Assembly: GCF_026340095.1 (NCBI RefSeq)
Contig: NZ_JAPEPO010000003.1
Span: 682,001-746,000 of the forward strand
DNA from: Streptomyces sp. NBC_01446
GTDB taxonomy: Bacteria > Actinomycetota > Actinomycetes > Streptomycetales > Streptomycetaceae
Direction: 5' to 3'
DNA: 64,000 bases
This document shows positions 35,661 through 43,491 of the stretch, one piece after another. The notes beneath the pieces are model-generated. The model did no database searches. It saw nothing but the letters and a program-made list of their open reading frames with translations, and was not told the DNA's origin. The position numbers and the translations under genes are program-made. Every line of letters begins with the position of its first letter. Position 1 is the first letter of the stretch.

Positions 35661-36865
35661 TACGCGCCTACAAGTTCCTCCTTCGCCCCACCGTCCGCCA
35701 GCGCCAGGCTCTCGGCGACATGCTGCGTGATCACTGCTCGCTCTACAACGGCGCGTTGCAGGAGCGCCGTGACGCCTACCGGCACGCCTCGAAGACCAGC
35801 ATCAAGTACGGGCAGCAGTCCGCGCAGCTCAAGGAGGTCCGCGCCTTCGACCCGGAGCGTCAGGGCCGCTGGTCGTTCTCCTCCCAGCAGGCCACGCTTC
35901 GCCGTCTGGACAAGGCGTTCCAAGCGTTCTTCCGGCGCGTGAAGGCCGGACAGAAGCCGGGCTATCCCCGGTTTCGGGGTGCGATGTGGTTCGACACGGT
36001 GGAGTTCCCCAAGGATGGCGACGGCTGCCGGTGGGACTCCACCGGGCACGACCCCGTCACCCGCGTGCGCCTGCAAGGCGTCGGGCACGTCCGCGTGCAC
36101 CAGCACCGGCCCGTGAAGGGTCGCGTCAAGACCGTCAGCATCAAGCGCGAGGGTCGGCAGTGGTACGTCGTCCTCGCCTGCGACGAGGTGGCCGCCGAGC
36201 CGCTGCCGGCCACGGGCGCGGCGTGCGGCATCGACATGGGTGTCACGCACTTCTTCACCACCTCCCAGGGCGCGCACGTCGAAAACCCCCGGCACGGCAA
36301 GCGCAACGCCGACGCCCTCGCCGAGGCTCAGCGTGCCCTCAAGGCGTTCCCTCGGCGCACCCGGGAGACCCGCACCGCCAAGCACCGCCGGGCCGTGGAG
36401 AAGGTCGCCAAGCTGCACCGCAAGGTCCGCCGTCAGCGCCTGGACCACGCGCACAAAGCCGCGTTCTGCCTGGTTGGCGACTACGACCAGATCGCGCACG
36501 AGCGGCTGAGCATCGCGAACATGGTTCGCACCCCCAAGCCGAAGCCCGACCCCGAGATGCCCGGAGCGTTCCTGGCGAACGGCGCCGCCTCGAAGGCCGG
36601 ACTCAACCGCAGCATTCTTGACGCGGGTTGGGGGGTGTTCCTGGGCATCCTCACGCAGAAGGCTGAAAGCGCCGCTCGTGTATTGATCCCGGTGGACCCC
36701 CGCAACACCTCGCGCACCTGCCCCGAATGCGGGCACGTGGACGCGCAGAACCGCGACGGCGAAAAGTTCCAGTGCACCTCATGCCAGCACATCGACCACG
36801 CCGACCGCGTGGGCGCCTGGAACGTCGCACTCAGGGCCGGGCTGGTCCTTCCCGACGTGGCATAG
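35657..36865 (+). CDS. tnpB: TnpB RNA-guided nuclease
   Basis: A 402-residue protein starting at GTG 35657 (VIRAYKFLLRPTVRQRQALG). RuvC I is AACGIDMGVTHFFTTS (Asp), RuvC II DQIAHERLSIANMVR (Glu) and RuvC III DHADRVGAWNVALRAG (Asp). The zinc ribbon is CPECGHVDAQNRDGEKFQC-TSC. All residues of the Cas12-like RuvC centre are present, so it should be active. TnpB uses an RNA from the element's right end to cut DNA next to a short motif matching the insertion site. About 75-80% identical by eye to the split copy at 2917-5961. Confidence 0.95.
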   Translation: MIRAYKFLLRPTVRQRQALGDMLRDHCSLYNGALQERRDAYRHASKTSIKYGQQSAQLKEVRAFDPERQGRWSFSSQQATLRRLDKAFQAFFRRVKAGQKPGYPRFRGAMWFDTVEFPKDGDGCRWDSTGHDPVTRVRLQGVGHVRVHQHRPVKGRVKTVSIKREGRQWYVVLACDEVAAEPLPATGAACGIDMGVTHFFTTSQGAHVENPRHGKRNADALAEAQRALKAFPRRTRETRTAKHRRAVEKVAKLHRKVRRQRLDHAHKAAFCLVGDYDQIAHERLSIANMVRTPKPKPDPEMPGAFLANGAASKAGLNRSILDAGWGVFLGILTQKAESAARVLIPVDPRNTSRTCPECGHVDAQNRDGEKFQCTSCQHIDHADRVGAWNVALRAGLVLPDVA

Positions 36866-36912
36866 CCACCGACAGGAGAAGCCCCCCGGATTTACCCGGG
36901 GGGAGGAGTCAC
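36790..36912 (+). ncRNA. Candidate omega RNA of the IS605-type element
   Basis: In IS200/IS605 elements the guide RNA overlaps the 3' end of tnpB and runs to the right end, with the guide taken from flanking DNA. Here the tnpB 3' end, the RE hairpin and the terminal GAGTCAC lie in this interval, and the guide would be the first bases of the EamA gene tail (AGGGTTGTTCCGCACC). Position-based inference; the 5' end is not known. Confidence 0.35.
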
Positions 36913-37860
36913 AGGGTTGTTCCGCACCTGTCCGCGTGTGTGGCGGGTGGGTGTGGGCGTGGTGAGGACGGCGAGGCAGGCGATCACGAGGGCGATGCCC
37001 ATCCAGCCGGCCGCGGGCAGGAGTTCGCCGACGACCAGGACGGCGAGGACGGCAGCGACGGCCGGTTCGAGCAGGGACAGGGTGGTGGCGGTGCTGGCGG
37101 GTACGTGGGCGAGGCCCCAGCCGAAGAGGACGTACCCGGCGAGCATGGGGACGAGCGCCATGTAGGTGCCGACGGCCGCGTTGGACCAGGAGGCGAGGAG
37201 CGGGGTACCGGTGACGAGGAGGACGGGCACCAGGAGCAGTCCGCCGAGTCCGAAGACAGCGCCCATCGCAGCCCGGGAGGGGATCTGACGGGTGATGAGC
37301 CGGTGTGCGGCCCAGGAGTAGAGGGCGTATGTGGCGGCGGCGACCAGCCCGAGGCCGATGCCGAGCAGCGTGCCGGCCATGGAGGTGCGGCCTGTGCCGC
37401 CGGCGGCATGGGTGGCTTCGGCGACGCACAGCAGGGTGGTGCCGAGCAGGCCGAGCGCGGCGGCCAGTGTCCAGCGGCGGGTGAGCCGGCGGCCGTCCAC
37501 GACGCGCTCGATCAGGGACGATGCCAGCGGGGCGGTGCCGATCGAGACGACGGTGCCGACGGCGACTCCGGCCAGGTGCATGGAGCTGTAGAACGCCAGG
37601 GGGTAGACCGCCACCGAGACGGCGCCGAGCAGAACCGTGCCGCGCTGGTCGCGCAGCCGGGACGCGTGGGCAGCGATCTGCGGGGCGGCGATCAGGGCTT
37701 GGAGGAGACCCCCGAGGCCCATGGCGACGGCCCCGATGGCGAGCGGGCCCACGTCCGGGGCGAAGGTGGCGGCCGTGCCGGTCGTCCCCCACAGCACGGA
37801 GGCGGCCAGCACGCACAGGGCCCCCGTTCCTGCGGACCGGCCTCGGCCGGTGCCCTTCAC
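36892..37860 (-). CDS. EamA-family (DMT) exporter, C-terminus formed by the IS605 end
   Basis: About 322 residues with ten hydrophobic segments in two EamA repeats: GALCVLAASVLWGTTGTAAT and LGIGLGLVAAATYALYSWAA start the halves; AGVAVGTVVSIGTAPLASSL is the conserved repeat-1 block. These are drug/metabolite exporters. The final codons (NNPVTPPPG) are read through the IS605 right end, which supplies the stop, so the native tail is replaced. The GTG start overlaps the TetR stop by four bases, so the two are cotranscribed and the TetR protein likely represses the pair. Confidence 0.88.
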   Translation of the reverse strand: MKGTGRGRSAGTGALCVLAASVLWGTTGTAATFAPDVGPLAIGAVAMGLGGLLQALIAAPQIAAHASRLRDQRGTVLLGAVSVAVYPLAFYSSMHLAGVAVGTVVSIGTAPLASSLIERVVDGRRLTRRWTLAAALGLLGTTLLCVAEATHAAGGTGRTSMAGTLLGIGLGLVAAATYALYSWAAHRLITRQIPSRAAMGAVFGLGGLLLVPVLLVTGTPLLASWSNAAVGTYMALVPMLAGYVLFGWGLAHVPASTATTLSLLEPAVAAVLAVLVVGELLPAAGWMGIALVIACLAVLTTPTPTRHTRGQVRNNPVTPPPG

Positions 37861-38462
37861 AGCCGGTCCAGCAGGGCCGCGGCCATCGAGCGGGCGTGCT
37901 GGACACGCTCGCCGTCGCCCTCCAGGCCGGCGCGGGCCATCGCGCCCTCCAGCAGGAAGGAGAGATGCTCGGCCGTCGCGCGGGCCTCGTCGGGCCGGCC
38001 GGGAAGCAGCTGCTCCAGGTGGTCGGCGATCAGGCTCTCGACCTGCTCCTTGTGGGCGCGGACCACGGCCCGGCCCTCGTCGCCGGCAGGCAGCTCGGCG
38101 GCGGCGTTGAGGAGACCGCAGCCGCGGAAGCCGTGTTCGTAGGCGAAGGCCGCGTGATCGCAGTACGCGTCGAAGACGGCCAGTACTCCCTCATGGGGGC
38201 CGTCGGCGTGCTCCAGGCGTGCCCGGTACAGGCCGAGCCACTCCTCGTGCCGGGCATCCAAGTAGGCCCGGACCAGGTCGGCTTTGGAGGAGAAGTTGTT
38301 GTACAGGCTCATCTTCGCCACGCCGGCCTCGGTCGTGATCGTGTCGATACCGGTCGCCGCCACACCATCGGCGTAGAAGCGCCGGGCCGCCGCCTCCAGG
38401 AGCCGTTCCCGGGCCGGCCGCCGCCGCCCCCGTCCCGTCACGCCCGTATCGGTCTCACTCAT
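37857..38462 (-). CDS. TetR-family regulator of the EamA exporter
   Basis: A 201-residue protein. The HTH (RERLLEAAARRFYADGVAAT, GIDTITTEAGVAKMSLYNNF) is of the LmrA/YxaF type, and the C-terminal domain has RGCGLLNAAAELPAGDEGRA and FLLEGAMARAGLEGDGERV (TetR_C_6-like). It starts at ATG 38462 and is followed with overlap by the exporter. The operator is probably TAGGTAGGTCTACCTA at about 38491-38506, just upstream. Confidence 0.92.
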   Translation of the reverse strand: MSETDTGVTGRGRRRPARERLLEAAARRFYADGVAATGIDTITTEAGVAKMSLYNNFSSKADLVRAYLDARHEEWLGLYRARLEHADGPHEGVLAVFDAYCDHAAFAYEHGFRGCGLLNAAAELPAGDEGRAVVRAHKEQVESLIADHLEQLLPGRPDEARATAEHLSFLLEGAMARAGLEGDGERVQHARSMAAALLDRL

Positions 38463-38474
38463 CACAATCCAAAG

Positions 38475-38506
38475 CTGGTAGGTAGGTAGGTAGGTAGGTC
38501 TACCTA
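38475..38506. promoter_or_regulatory. GGTA tetranucleotide repeat merging into a TetR operator
   Basis: About six consecutive GGTA units lead into GGTCTACCTA, so the last units and CTACCTA form the near-palindrome TAGGTAGGTCTACCTA. It lies 13-45 bases upstream of the TetR start. Slippage of the repeat could change the spacing between operator and start. Confidence 0.6.
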
Positions 38507-38872
38507 GAATAGCCGACCTGGATGGATGCCGCGCCAGTCGTGAGCGTTCGGCTCCGGCGCGGGCGCGGGCTGCCGCACGCTTCCCCATTCGCCGCATGCG
38601 GGCCGACCTCAGGCCGGGCCCTGGTGTTGCGACCTGCGGCCGGGCTGCACCACAGGCGGTGAAATTCGGTGGACGGCGGCACATGAGACCAGCGCACAGA
38701 CCGTGCGGCGCGTTCACTGCCGCAGGTCGGGCACAACCATGCGGCCCGGCGCTCGCAGGGCACCGCGCGGGCGAGCCGCTCGGCAAGCGCAAGGCCTGCG
38801 CACGACGGCGACGGGGCGGCACCCCCGGCGAGGTCCGTCTCGCCGGGGGTGCCGGATGCGCTCGGGGCGCGG
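38507..38872. other. No gene recognised
   Basis: About 365 bases between the TetR operator and the SDR fragment. No frame shows family resemblance. GCGAGCCG...CGGCACCCCCGGCGAG...CTCGCCGGGGGTGCCG near 38818-38853 is a strong hairpin (CGGCACCCCCGGCGAG paired with its complement) that can terminate transcription. Confidence 0.5.
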
Positions 38873-39035
38873 TCAGCCGAGCCAACACATCGGCCCGAGG
38901 TGTATGCCGCCACCGGAGTCGATGACGCCGGCCGTGACCCAGCCACCGTCGGGGGACGCGAGGAAAGCGACGACCGCCGCGATGTCGGCCGCGGCGCCGA
39001 AGCCGGCACCGGCAGAGGCGGCGCCTTGGGTGTGA
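38873..39035 (-). pseudogene. Short-chain dehydrogenase C-terminal fragment
   Basis: The minus frame reads FGAAADIAAVVAFLASPDGG, WVTAGVIDSGGGIHLG and a stop, the C-terminal segment of SDR enzymes (FG.PADIA..VAFLASP.G.WVTGQ.I...GG). The Rossmann and catalytic parts are absent; upstream DNA is the promoter of the threonate operon. A relic truncated at its 5' side. Confidence 0.7.
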
Positions 39036-39067
39036 CGGGCATCACTTTGTACTTCACGACGTCCGCA

Positions 39068-39082
39068 GGTCATCATATGACC
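39068..39082. promoter_or_regulatory. Candidate GntR operator upstream of the threonate/erythronate operon
   Basis: GGTCAT-CAT-ATGACC is a perfect inverted repeat with a 3-base spacer, 65 bases before the first gene. Short spaced palindromes of this kind are usual for FadR-type GntR regulators, and one is encoded at the end of the operon. Confidence 0.55.
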
Positions 39083-39146
39083 CGATCGCTGCTTGTGACT
39101 GGAGCAGCACAACGACACGTACGAGTCAACGATGACGAGGGCGGAC

Positions 39147-40097
39147 ATGAACGACCAGCAGCGGCCTGCGCGGGCGCGTGTGGGCGTGGTGGGGCTCGGG
39201 GCCATGGGCCTCGGCATGGCCGGCAGCCTGCGCACCGCCGGATACGACGTGGGGGTCCACGACCTGCGGCCGGAGGTGGCCGCCGGGTTCGCCCTCGCCG
39301 GCGGGACGGCGTTCGCCTCCCCCGCCGAGCTGGCGGCCGGGGTGGACGTCCTGATCGGCGTCGTGGTCAACGCGGCGCAGGTCGAGTCGGTCCTCTTCGG
39401 CGACGGCGGGGCAGCAGAGCAGCTGCGCCCCGGTTCCGTCTACGTGATGTGCTCCACGGTCGACCCGGACTGGTCCACCGAGCTGGAGGACCGTCTGGGC
39501 GAGTTGGGCGTGCTCTACCTGGACGCGCCCATCTCCGGCGGCGCCGTTCGCGCGGCCGCCGGCGAGCTGACGATGATGACGTCGGGCTGCGCCGCGGCGT
39601 ACGCCGTCGCCGACCCGGTACTCGAAGCCATGAGCGCCACCGTGTACCGTCTCGGCGACCACGCCGGTCTTGGCTCGAAGGTCAAGATCGTGAATCAGCT
39701 GCTCGCGGGCGTGCACATCGCCGCTGCCGCCGAGGCGATGGCTCTGGGGATCAAGGCCGGCGTTCCGGCCGAGGCGCTCTACGAGGTCATCACGCACAGC
39801 GCCGGCAACTCATGGATGTTCGAGAACCGTATGGCACACGTGCTGGCGGGCGACTACACGCCGCTGTCCGCCGTCGACATCTTCGTCAAGGACCTGGGGC
39901 TCGTACTGGATTCGGCCCGGCCCCAGAAGTTCCCGCTGCCGCTGTCCGCCACCGCCCACCAGATGTTCCTGCAGGCGTCCGCCAGCGGACTCGGCGGTGA
40001 GGACGACAGCGCCGTTATCAAGATCTTCCCCGGCATCGGGCTGCCGCAGCCCGTGAACCAGCTCCAGCCGACCAACCAGCCCAAGAAGGAGGACTGA
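39147..40097 (+). CDS. ltnD: L-threonate dehydrogenase (LtnD-like)
   Basis: About 316 residues. The Rossmann motif is VGVVGLGAMGLGMAGSLRTA; the substrate loop is DAPISGGAVRAAAGELTMMT, and the catalytic Lys lies in GLGSKVKIVNQLLAGVHIAA. This is the beta-hydroxyacid dehydrogenase order, and the block AGNSWMFENRMAHVLAGDYT is typical of LtnD. It oxidises L-threonate to 2-oxo-tetronate with NAD. Start ATG 39147 has GAGGG upstream; ATG 39132 lacks a ribosome site. First gene of the operon, one base before otnK. Confidence 0.88.
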   Translation: MNDQQRPARARVGVVGLGAMGLGMAGSLRTAGYDVGVHDLRPEVAAGFALAGGTAFASPAELAAGVDVLIGVVVNAAQVESVLFGDGGAAEQLRPGSVYVMCSTVDPDWSTELEDRLGELGVLYLDAPISGGAVRAAAGELTMMTSGCAAAYAVADPVLEAMSATVYRLGDHAGLGSKVKIVNQLLAGVHIAAAAEAMALGIKAGVPAEALYEVITHSAGNSWMFENRMAHVLAGDYTPLSAVDIFVKDLGLVLDSARPQKFPLPLSATAHQMFLQASASGLGGEDDSAVIKIFPGIGLPQPVNQLQPTNQPKKED

Positions 40098-40098
40098 C

Positions 40099-41391
40099 GT
40101 GAGCGTCCGCCTCGGGTGCATCGCCGACGACTTCACCGGCGCCACCGACCTGGCCAACAACCTGGTGCGCGCCGGCATGCGCGTGGTCCAGCTGATCGAC
40201 GTACCGGCCGAGGGCACTGACCCCACGACTGATCCTGCGGCCGACGCGGACGCGGTGGTCATCGCCCTCAAGTCGCGTACGGTCCCGGCGGCCGAGGCCG
40301 TCGAGACGTCTCTTCGCGCCCTTGAGTGGCTGCGCGCCGCGGGCGCCGAGCAGATCTACTTCAAGTACTGCTCCACCTTCGACTCGACGCCGGCTGGCAA
40401 CATCGGCCAGGTCACCGAGGCCCTGATGGACGCGCTCGGCACCGACTTCACCGTCGCGACGCCCGCGTTCCCCGACAACGGGCGCACCGTCTTCAAGGGT
40501 CACCTGTTCGTCGGTGACGTCCTGCTCGGCGAGTCCGGCATGCGCCACCACCCGCTCACGCCGATGACCGACTCCAACCTGGTGTCCGTGCTCGACGCGC
40601 AGACGACGCGGCCCGTCGGCCTCATCGACCACAAGGTGGTGGCACAAGGCGCTGACGCGGTCCGGACCCGGATCGCGCAGCTGCGGGCGCAGGGGGTCGG
40701 CGCCGCGATCGTCGACGCCGTGTCCAATGACGATCTCGTACGGCTCGGTGCGGCGGTCAAGGAGCTGGCGCTGGTGACCGCCGGTTCGGGCCTGGCGATC
40801 GGGCTGCCCGCGAACTGGGGTTTCGAACCGTCCTCGGCCGCCGCCCAGCTGCCGCCCGCCTGCGGCCGGCAGGCCGTCGTCGCCGGTTCGGTGTCCGCCG
40901 CCACGAACGGCCAGGTACGGGAGTTCCTCAGCACCGGCCGCCCCGCGTTCAGCGTCGACCCTCTGCGGATCGCCGCCGGCGAGGACGTCGCCGCCCAGGC
41001 GCTCGCCTTCGCCGACAAGCACCTCGCCGACGGGCCCGTGCTCGTCTACTCGACCGAGTCGCCGGACGCCGTCCGCTCGGTGCAGGGGCGGCTCGGCGCC
41101 GCCGAGGCGGGTGAGCTGGTGGAGCAAACACTCGCCCGCGTCGCCCAAGGACTCATCCAGCGCGGCGTGCGGCAGCTCGTGGTCGCGGGCGGCGAGACCT
41201 CCGGCGCCGTCGTGCAGGCGCTCGGCCTCACGGGCCTGCGCATCGGTGGGCAGATCGACCCGGGTGTGCCGTGGTGCGCGGCGCCGCTGCCCGGCGGCGA
41301 CACCCTCCACATCACACTCAAGTCGGGCAACTTCGGCGGCCCGGACTTCTTCACCGCGGCCTTCACCCTCCTGACCGGGGAATCCAAGTGA
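40099..41391 (+). CDS. otnK: 3-oxo-tetronate kinase (OtnK, DUF1537 family)
   Basis: A 430-residue protein. The N-terminal sugar-binding domain has RLGCIADDFTGATDLANNLV and YFKYCSTFDSTPAGNIGQVT (four-carbon acid recognition). The C-terminal nucleotide-binding domain has QLVVAGGETSGAVVQALGLT and PGVPWCAAPLPGGDTLHITL, then KSGNFGGPDFF. OtnK phosphorylates 3-oxo-tetronate at O4. Full length for the family. GTG start one base after the ltnD stop; its stop overlaps the otnC start (GTGA). Confidence 0.93.
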   Translation: MSVRLGCIADDFTGATDLANNLVRAGMRVVQLIDVPAEGTDPTTDPAADADAVVIALKSRTVPAAEAVETSLRALEWLRAAGAEQIYFKYCSTFDSTPAGNIGQVTEALMDALGTDFTVATPAFPDNGRTVFKGHLFVGDVLLGESGMRHHPLTPMTDSNLVSVLDAQTTRPVGLIDHKVVAQGADAVRTRIAQLRAQGVGAAIVDAVSNDDLVRLGAAVKELALVTAGSGLAIGLPANWGFEPSSAAAQLPPACGRQAVVAGSVSAATNGQVREFLSTGRPAFSVDPLRIAAGEDVAAQALAFADKHLADGPVLVYSTESPDAVRSVQGRLGAAEAGELVEQTLARVAQGLIQRGVRQLVVAGGETSGAVVQALGLTGLRIGGQIDPGVPWCAAPLPGGDTLHITLKSGNFGGPDFFTAAFTLLTGESK

Positions 41392-42092
41392 CACAGGACC
41401 GCGAGACCCAGGACCGCGGAACAGGGGACATCGACACGGCCGCCGACAGCGCACGCGCCGAGATCGTCCGCGTCGGCACCAGCCTGTTCGCCCGCGGCTA
41501 CGTCCACGCCAGCGCCGGCAACCTCAGCGCGAGGCTCGACGACGGCCACCTGATCACGCCGACCGATGCGGCCCTCGGCTTCCTCGACGCCGGCCGGCTC
41601 GCCCAGGTCGACGGCGACGGCGAGCAGATCGCGGGCGACCGTGCCAGCAAGACGCTCACGCTGCACCGGCGCATCTACGCGGCCGACCCCACCGCCCGGT
41701 TCGTCATCCACACCCACTCCACGCACCTGGTCGCGCTGACGTTGGCCGGCGTGTGGCAGCAGGACGACGTGCTCCCGCCCCTCACCCCGTACTACGTGAT
41801 GAAGGTGGGCCACGTCCCGCTGGTCCCCTACCACCGGCCCGGTGACCCGCGCGTCGCCGACCTGGTCACCGAACTGATCAACTCCCGTGCGGCGAACGGC
41901 ACTCCTATCCGGGCGGTGCTGCTCGACCGGCTCGGCCCCGTCGTCTGGGGCCCCGACGCCGCGTCCGCGCTGGCCGTACTCGAAGAGCTGGAGGAGACCG
42001 CACGCCTGTGGCTGACGACCGGCCGCAGCCCCGAGCCCCTGACCGACGACGCCATCGCCGAACTGAGGACCGCCTTCGGCGCCTCCTGGTAG
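41388..42092 (+). CDS. otnC: 3-oxo-tetronate 4-phosphate decarboxylase (OtnC, class II aldolase fold)
   Basis: About 234 residues. YVHASAGNLSARLDDGHLIT is the aldolase-II substrate block, FVIHTHSTHLVALTL carries the HxH zinc ligands, and GHVPLVPYHRPGDPRVADLV with RLGPVVWGPDAASALAVLEE gives the third His-equivalent region. OtnC decarboxylates 3-oxo-tetronate 4-phosphate to dihydroxyacetone phosphate and CO2, feeding glycolysis. The GTG start is within the otnK stop. In the last block the usual His is not obvious (RLGPVVW in place of NHG), worth checking. Confidence 0.88.
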   Translation: MTQDRETQDRGTGDIDTAADSARAEIVRVGTSLFARGYVHASAGNLSARLDDGHLITPTDAALGFLDAGRLAQVDGDGEQIAGDRASKTLTLHRRIYAADPTARFVIHTHSTHLVALTLAGVWQQDDVLPPLTPYYVMKVGHVPLVPYHRPGDPRVADLVTELINSRAANGTPIRAVLLDRLGPVVWGPDAASALAVLEELEETARLWLTTGRSPEPLTDDAIAELRTAFGASW

Positions 42093-42152
42093 AACCCCGC
42101 TCCCGTCCCCATCCGCTCGAGAACCACTGAGCCGCACAAGGAAGTGCCCCTC

Positions 42153-43460
42153 ATGTCCACGACCGTGACAACGGCCGACGCCCCTGAACTCGCCCGCGAG
42201 AATGCTGTGTTCCGCAAAGTCATCCGGCACATCGTCCCCTTCCTGGTCCTCTGTTACGTCGTCTCCTACCTGGACCGGGTCAACGTCGGCTTCGCCAAGC
42301 TGCAGATGTCCCAGGACCTCGGCTTCAGCGAGGCGGCGTACGGCCTCGGCGCCGGCCTGTTCTTCATCGGCTACTTCCTGTTCGAAGTCCCCTCGAACCT
42401 GATGCTGCAAAAGGTCGGCGCCCGCACCTGGATCGCCCGGATCATGATCAGCTGGGGCGTGGTCTCGGCGTTGTTCGTCTTCGTCAACAACGAGGCGACG
42501 TTCTACGTGCTCCGGTTCCTGCTCGGCGCCGCCGAGGCCGGGTTCTACCCGGGCGTGATCCTCTACTGCACGTACTGGTTCCCCTCCGCCCGGCGGGCCC
42601 GGGTGATCGCGCTGTTCATGTCGGCCATCCCCGTGGCGGGCATCTTCGGCAACCCGCTCTCGGGCTGGATCATGGACGTCTTCGAGGGCACCGGCGGCTG
42701 GAACGGCTGGCAGTGGCTGTTCCTCATCGAGGCGCTGCCCGCCATCGCGGTCGGCGTGATGACGCTGTTCTACCTGGACAACAGTGTGCGCGACGCGAAG
42801 TGGCTGAACGACGACGAGAAGAGCGTGATCGAGCGCGCACTCGCGAAGGACACCAAGCACCACAGCGAGCACGGCAAGACGTGGGACGCGTTCCGCGACC
42901 CCAAGGTGTGGCTGATGTGCCTCATCTACTTCTTCTTCGTGATGGGCCAGTACGCGCTCACCTTCTGGATGCCCACCTTCGTCGAGTCCACCGGCATCAA
43001 GGGTGGCTTCACCATCGGCGCGCTGAGCGCCGTGCCGTACCTGGCCGCGCTCGTCGCGATGAACCTCTTCGGCCGCTCCGCAGACAAGCGGCGCGAGCGC
43101 CGCTGGCACCTGGTCATCCCGAGCCTGATGGGCGCCGTCGGCTTCTCACTGGCCGCGAGCTGGACCGGGTCGACCGCCCTGTCCCTCCTCGCGCTCTCGA
43201 TCGCCGCCGCGGGCGTGCTGACCTGCGCGCCGCTGTTCTGGTCGCTGCCGACCGCCTTCCTCAGCGGCACCGCGGCCGCCGCCGGGCTCGCCGTCATCAA
43301 CTCGGTGGGCAACCTGGCCGGCTTCGTCAGCCCGTACATGATCGGCTCGCTCAAGGACGCCACCGACTCGACGGCGATCCCGATGTACGTCCTGGCGCTG
43401 GGCCTGGTCATCGGCGCCGCGGCCGTCCTCGCCACCAAGAAGAGCGTCGTCAACCGCTGA
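42153..43460 (+). CDS. MFS transporter (anion:cation symporter family), likely threonate/erythronate importer
   Basis: A 435-residue protein with twelve helices. HIVPFLVLCYVVSYLDRVNV then GFAKLQMSQDLGFSEAAYGL is the ACS-family signature (D-galactonate/tartrate type), and FFIGYFLFEVPSNLMLQKVG is the conserved block of helices 2-3. Placed between otnC and otnI in the same direction, it is the obvious uptake system for the four-carbon sugar acids. Start ATG 42153, with an in-frame ATG at 42144; AAGGAAG lies upstream. Confidence 0.9.
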   Translation: MSTTVTTADAPELARENAVFRKVIRHIVPFLVLCYVVSYLDRVNVGFAKLQMSQDLGFSEAAYGLGAGLFFIGYFLFEVPSNLMLQKVGARTWIARIMISWGVVSALFVFVNNEATFYVLRFLLGAAEAGFYPGVILYCTYWFPSARRARVIALFMSAIPVAGIFGNPLSGWIMDVFEGTGGWNGWQWLFLIEALPAIAVGVMTLFYLDNSVRDAKWLNDDEKSVIERALAKDTKHHSEHGKTWDAFRDPKVWLMCLIYFFFVMGQYALTFWMPTFVESTGIKGGFTIGALSAVPYLAALVAMNLFGRSADKRRERRWHLVIPSLMGAVGFSLAASWTGSTALSLLALSIAAAGVLTCAPLFWSLPTAFLSGTAAAAGLAVINSVGNLAGFVSPYMIGSLKDATDSTAIPMYVLALGLVIGAAAVLATKKSVVNR

Positions 43461-43491
43461 CCGAGCCTGCCTCACCCCCTACGGAGTCACC

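Larger units (their letters stand above)
35190..36912 (+). mobile_element. IS605-type element with tnpA and tnpB
   Basis: About 1.7 kb carrying adjacent tnpA and tnpB. The right end has the hairpin CCCCCCGG/CCGGGGGG (36882-36903) and ends GGGGGAGGAGTCAC at 36912, identical to the end of the tnpB-only element at 2881. The left boundary, somewhere between the IS630 copy and the tnpA start, is not certain. Both genes look intact, so it could mobilise the tnpB-only copy in trans. Confidence 0.8.

Noticed and set aside
41046..43109. 687-codon minus-strand frame opposite otnC and the MFS gene
   Set aside because: Shadow of high third-position GC; the plus-strand genes have clear motifs and couplings.
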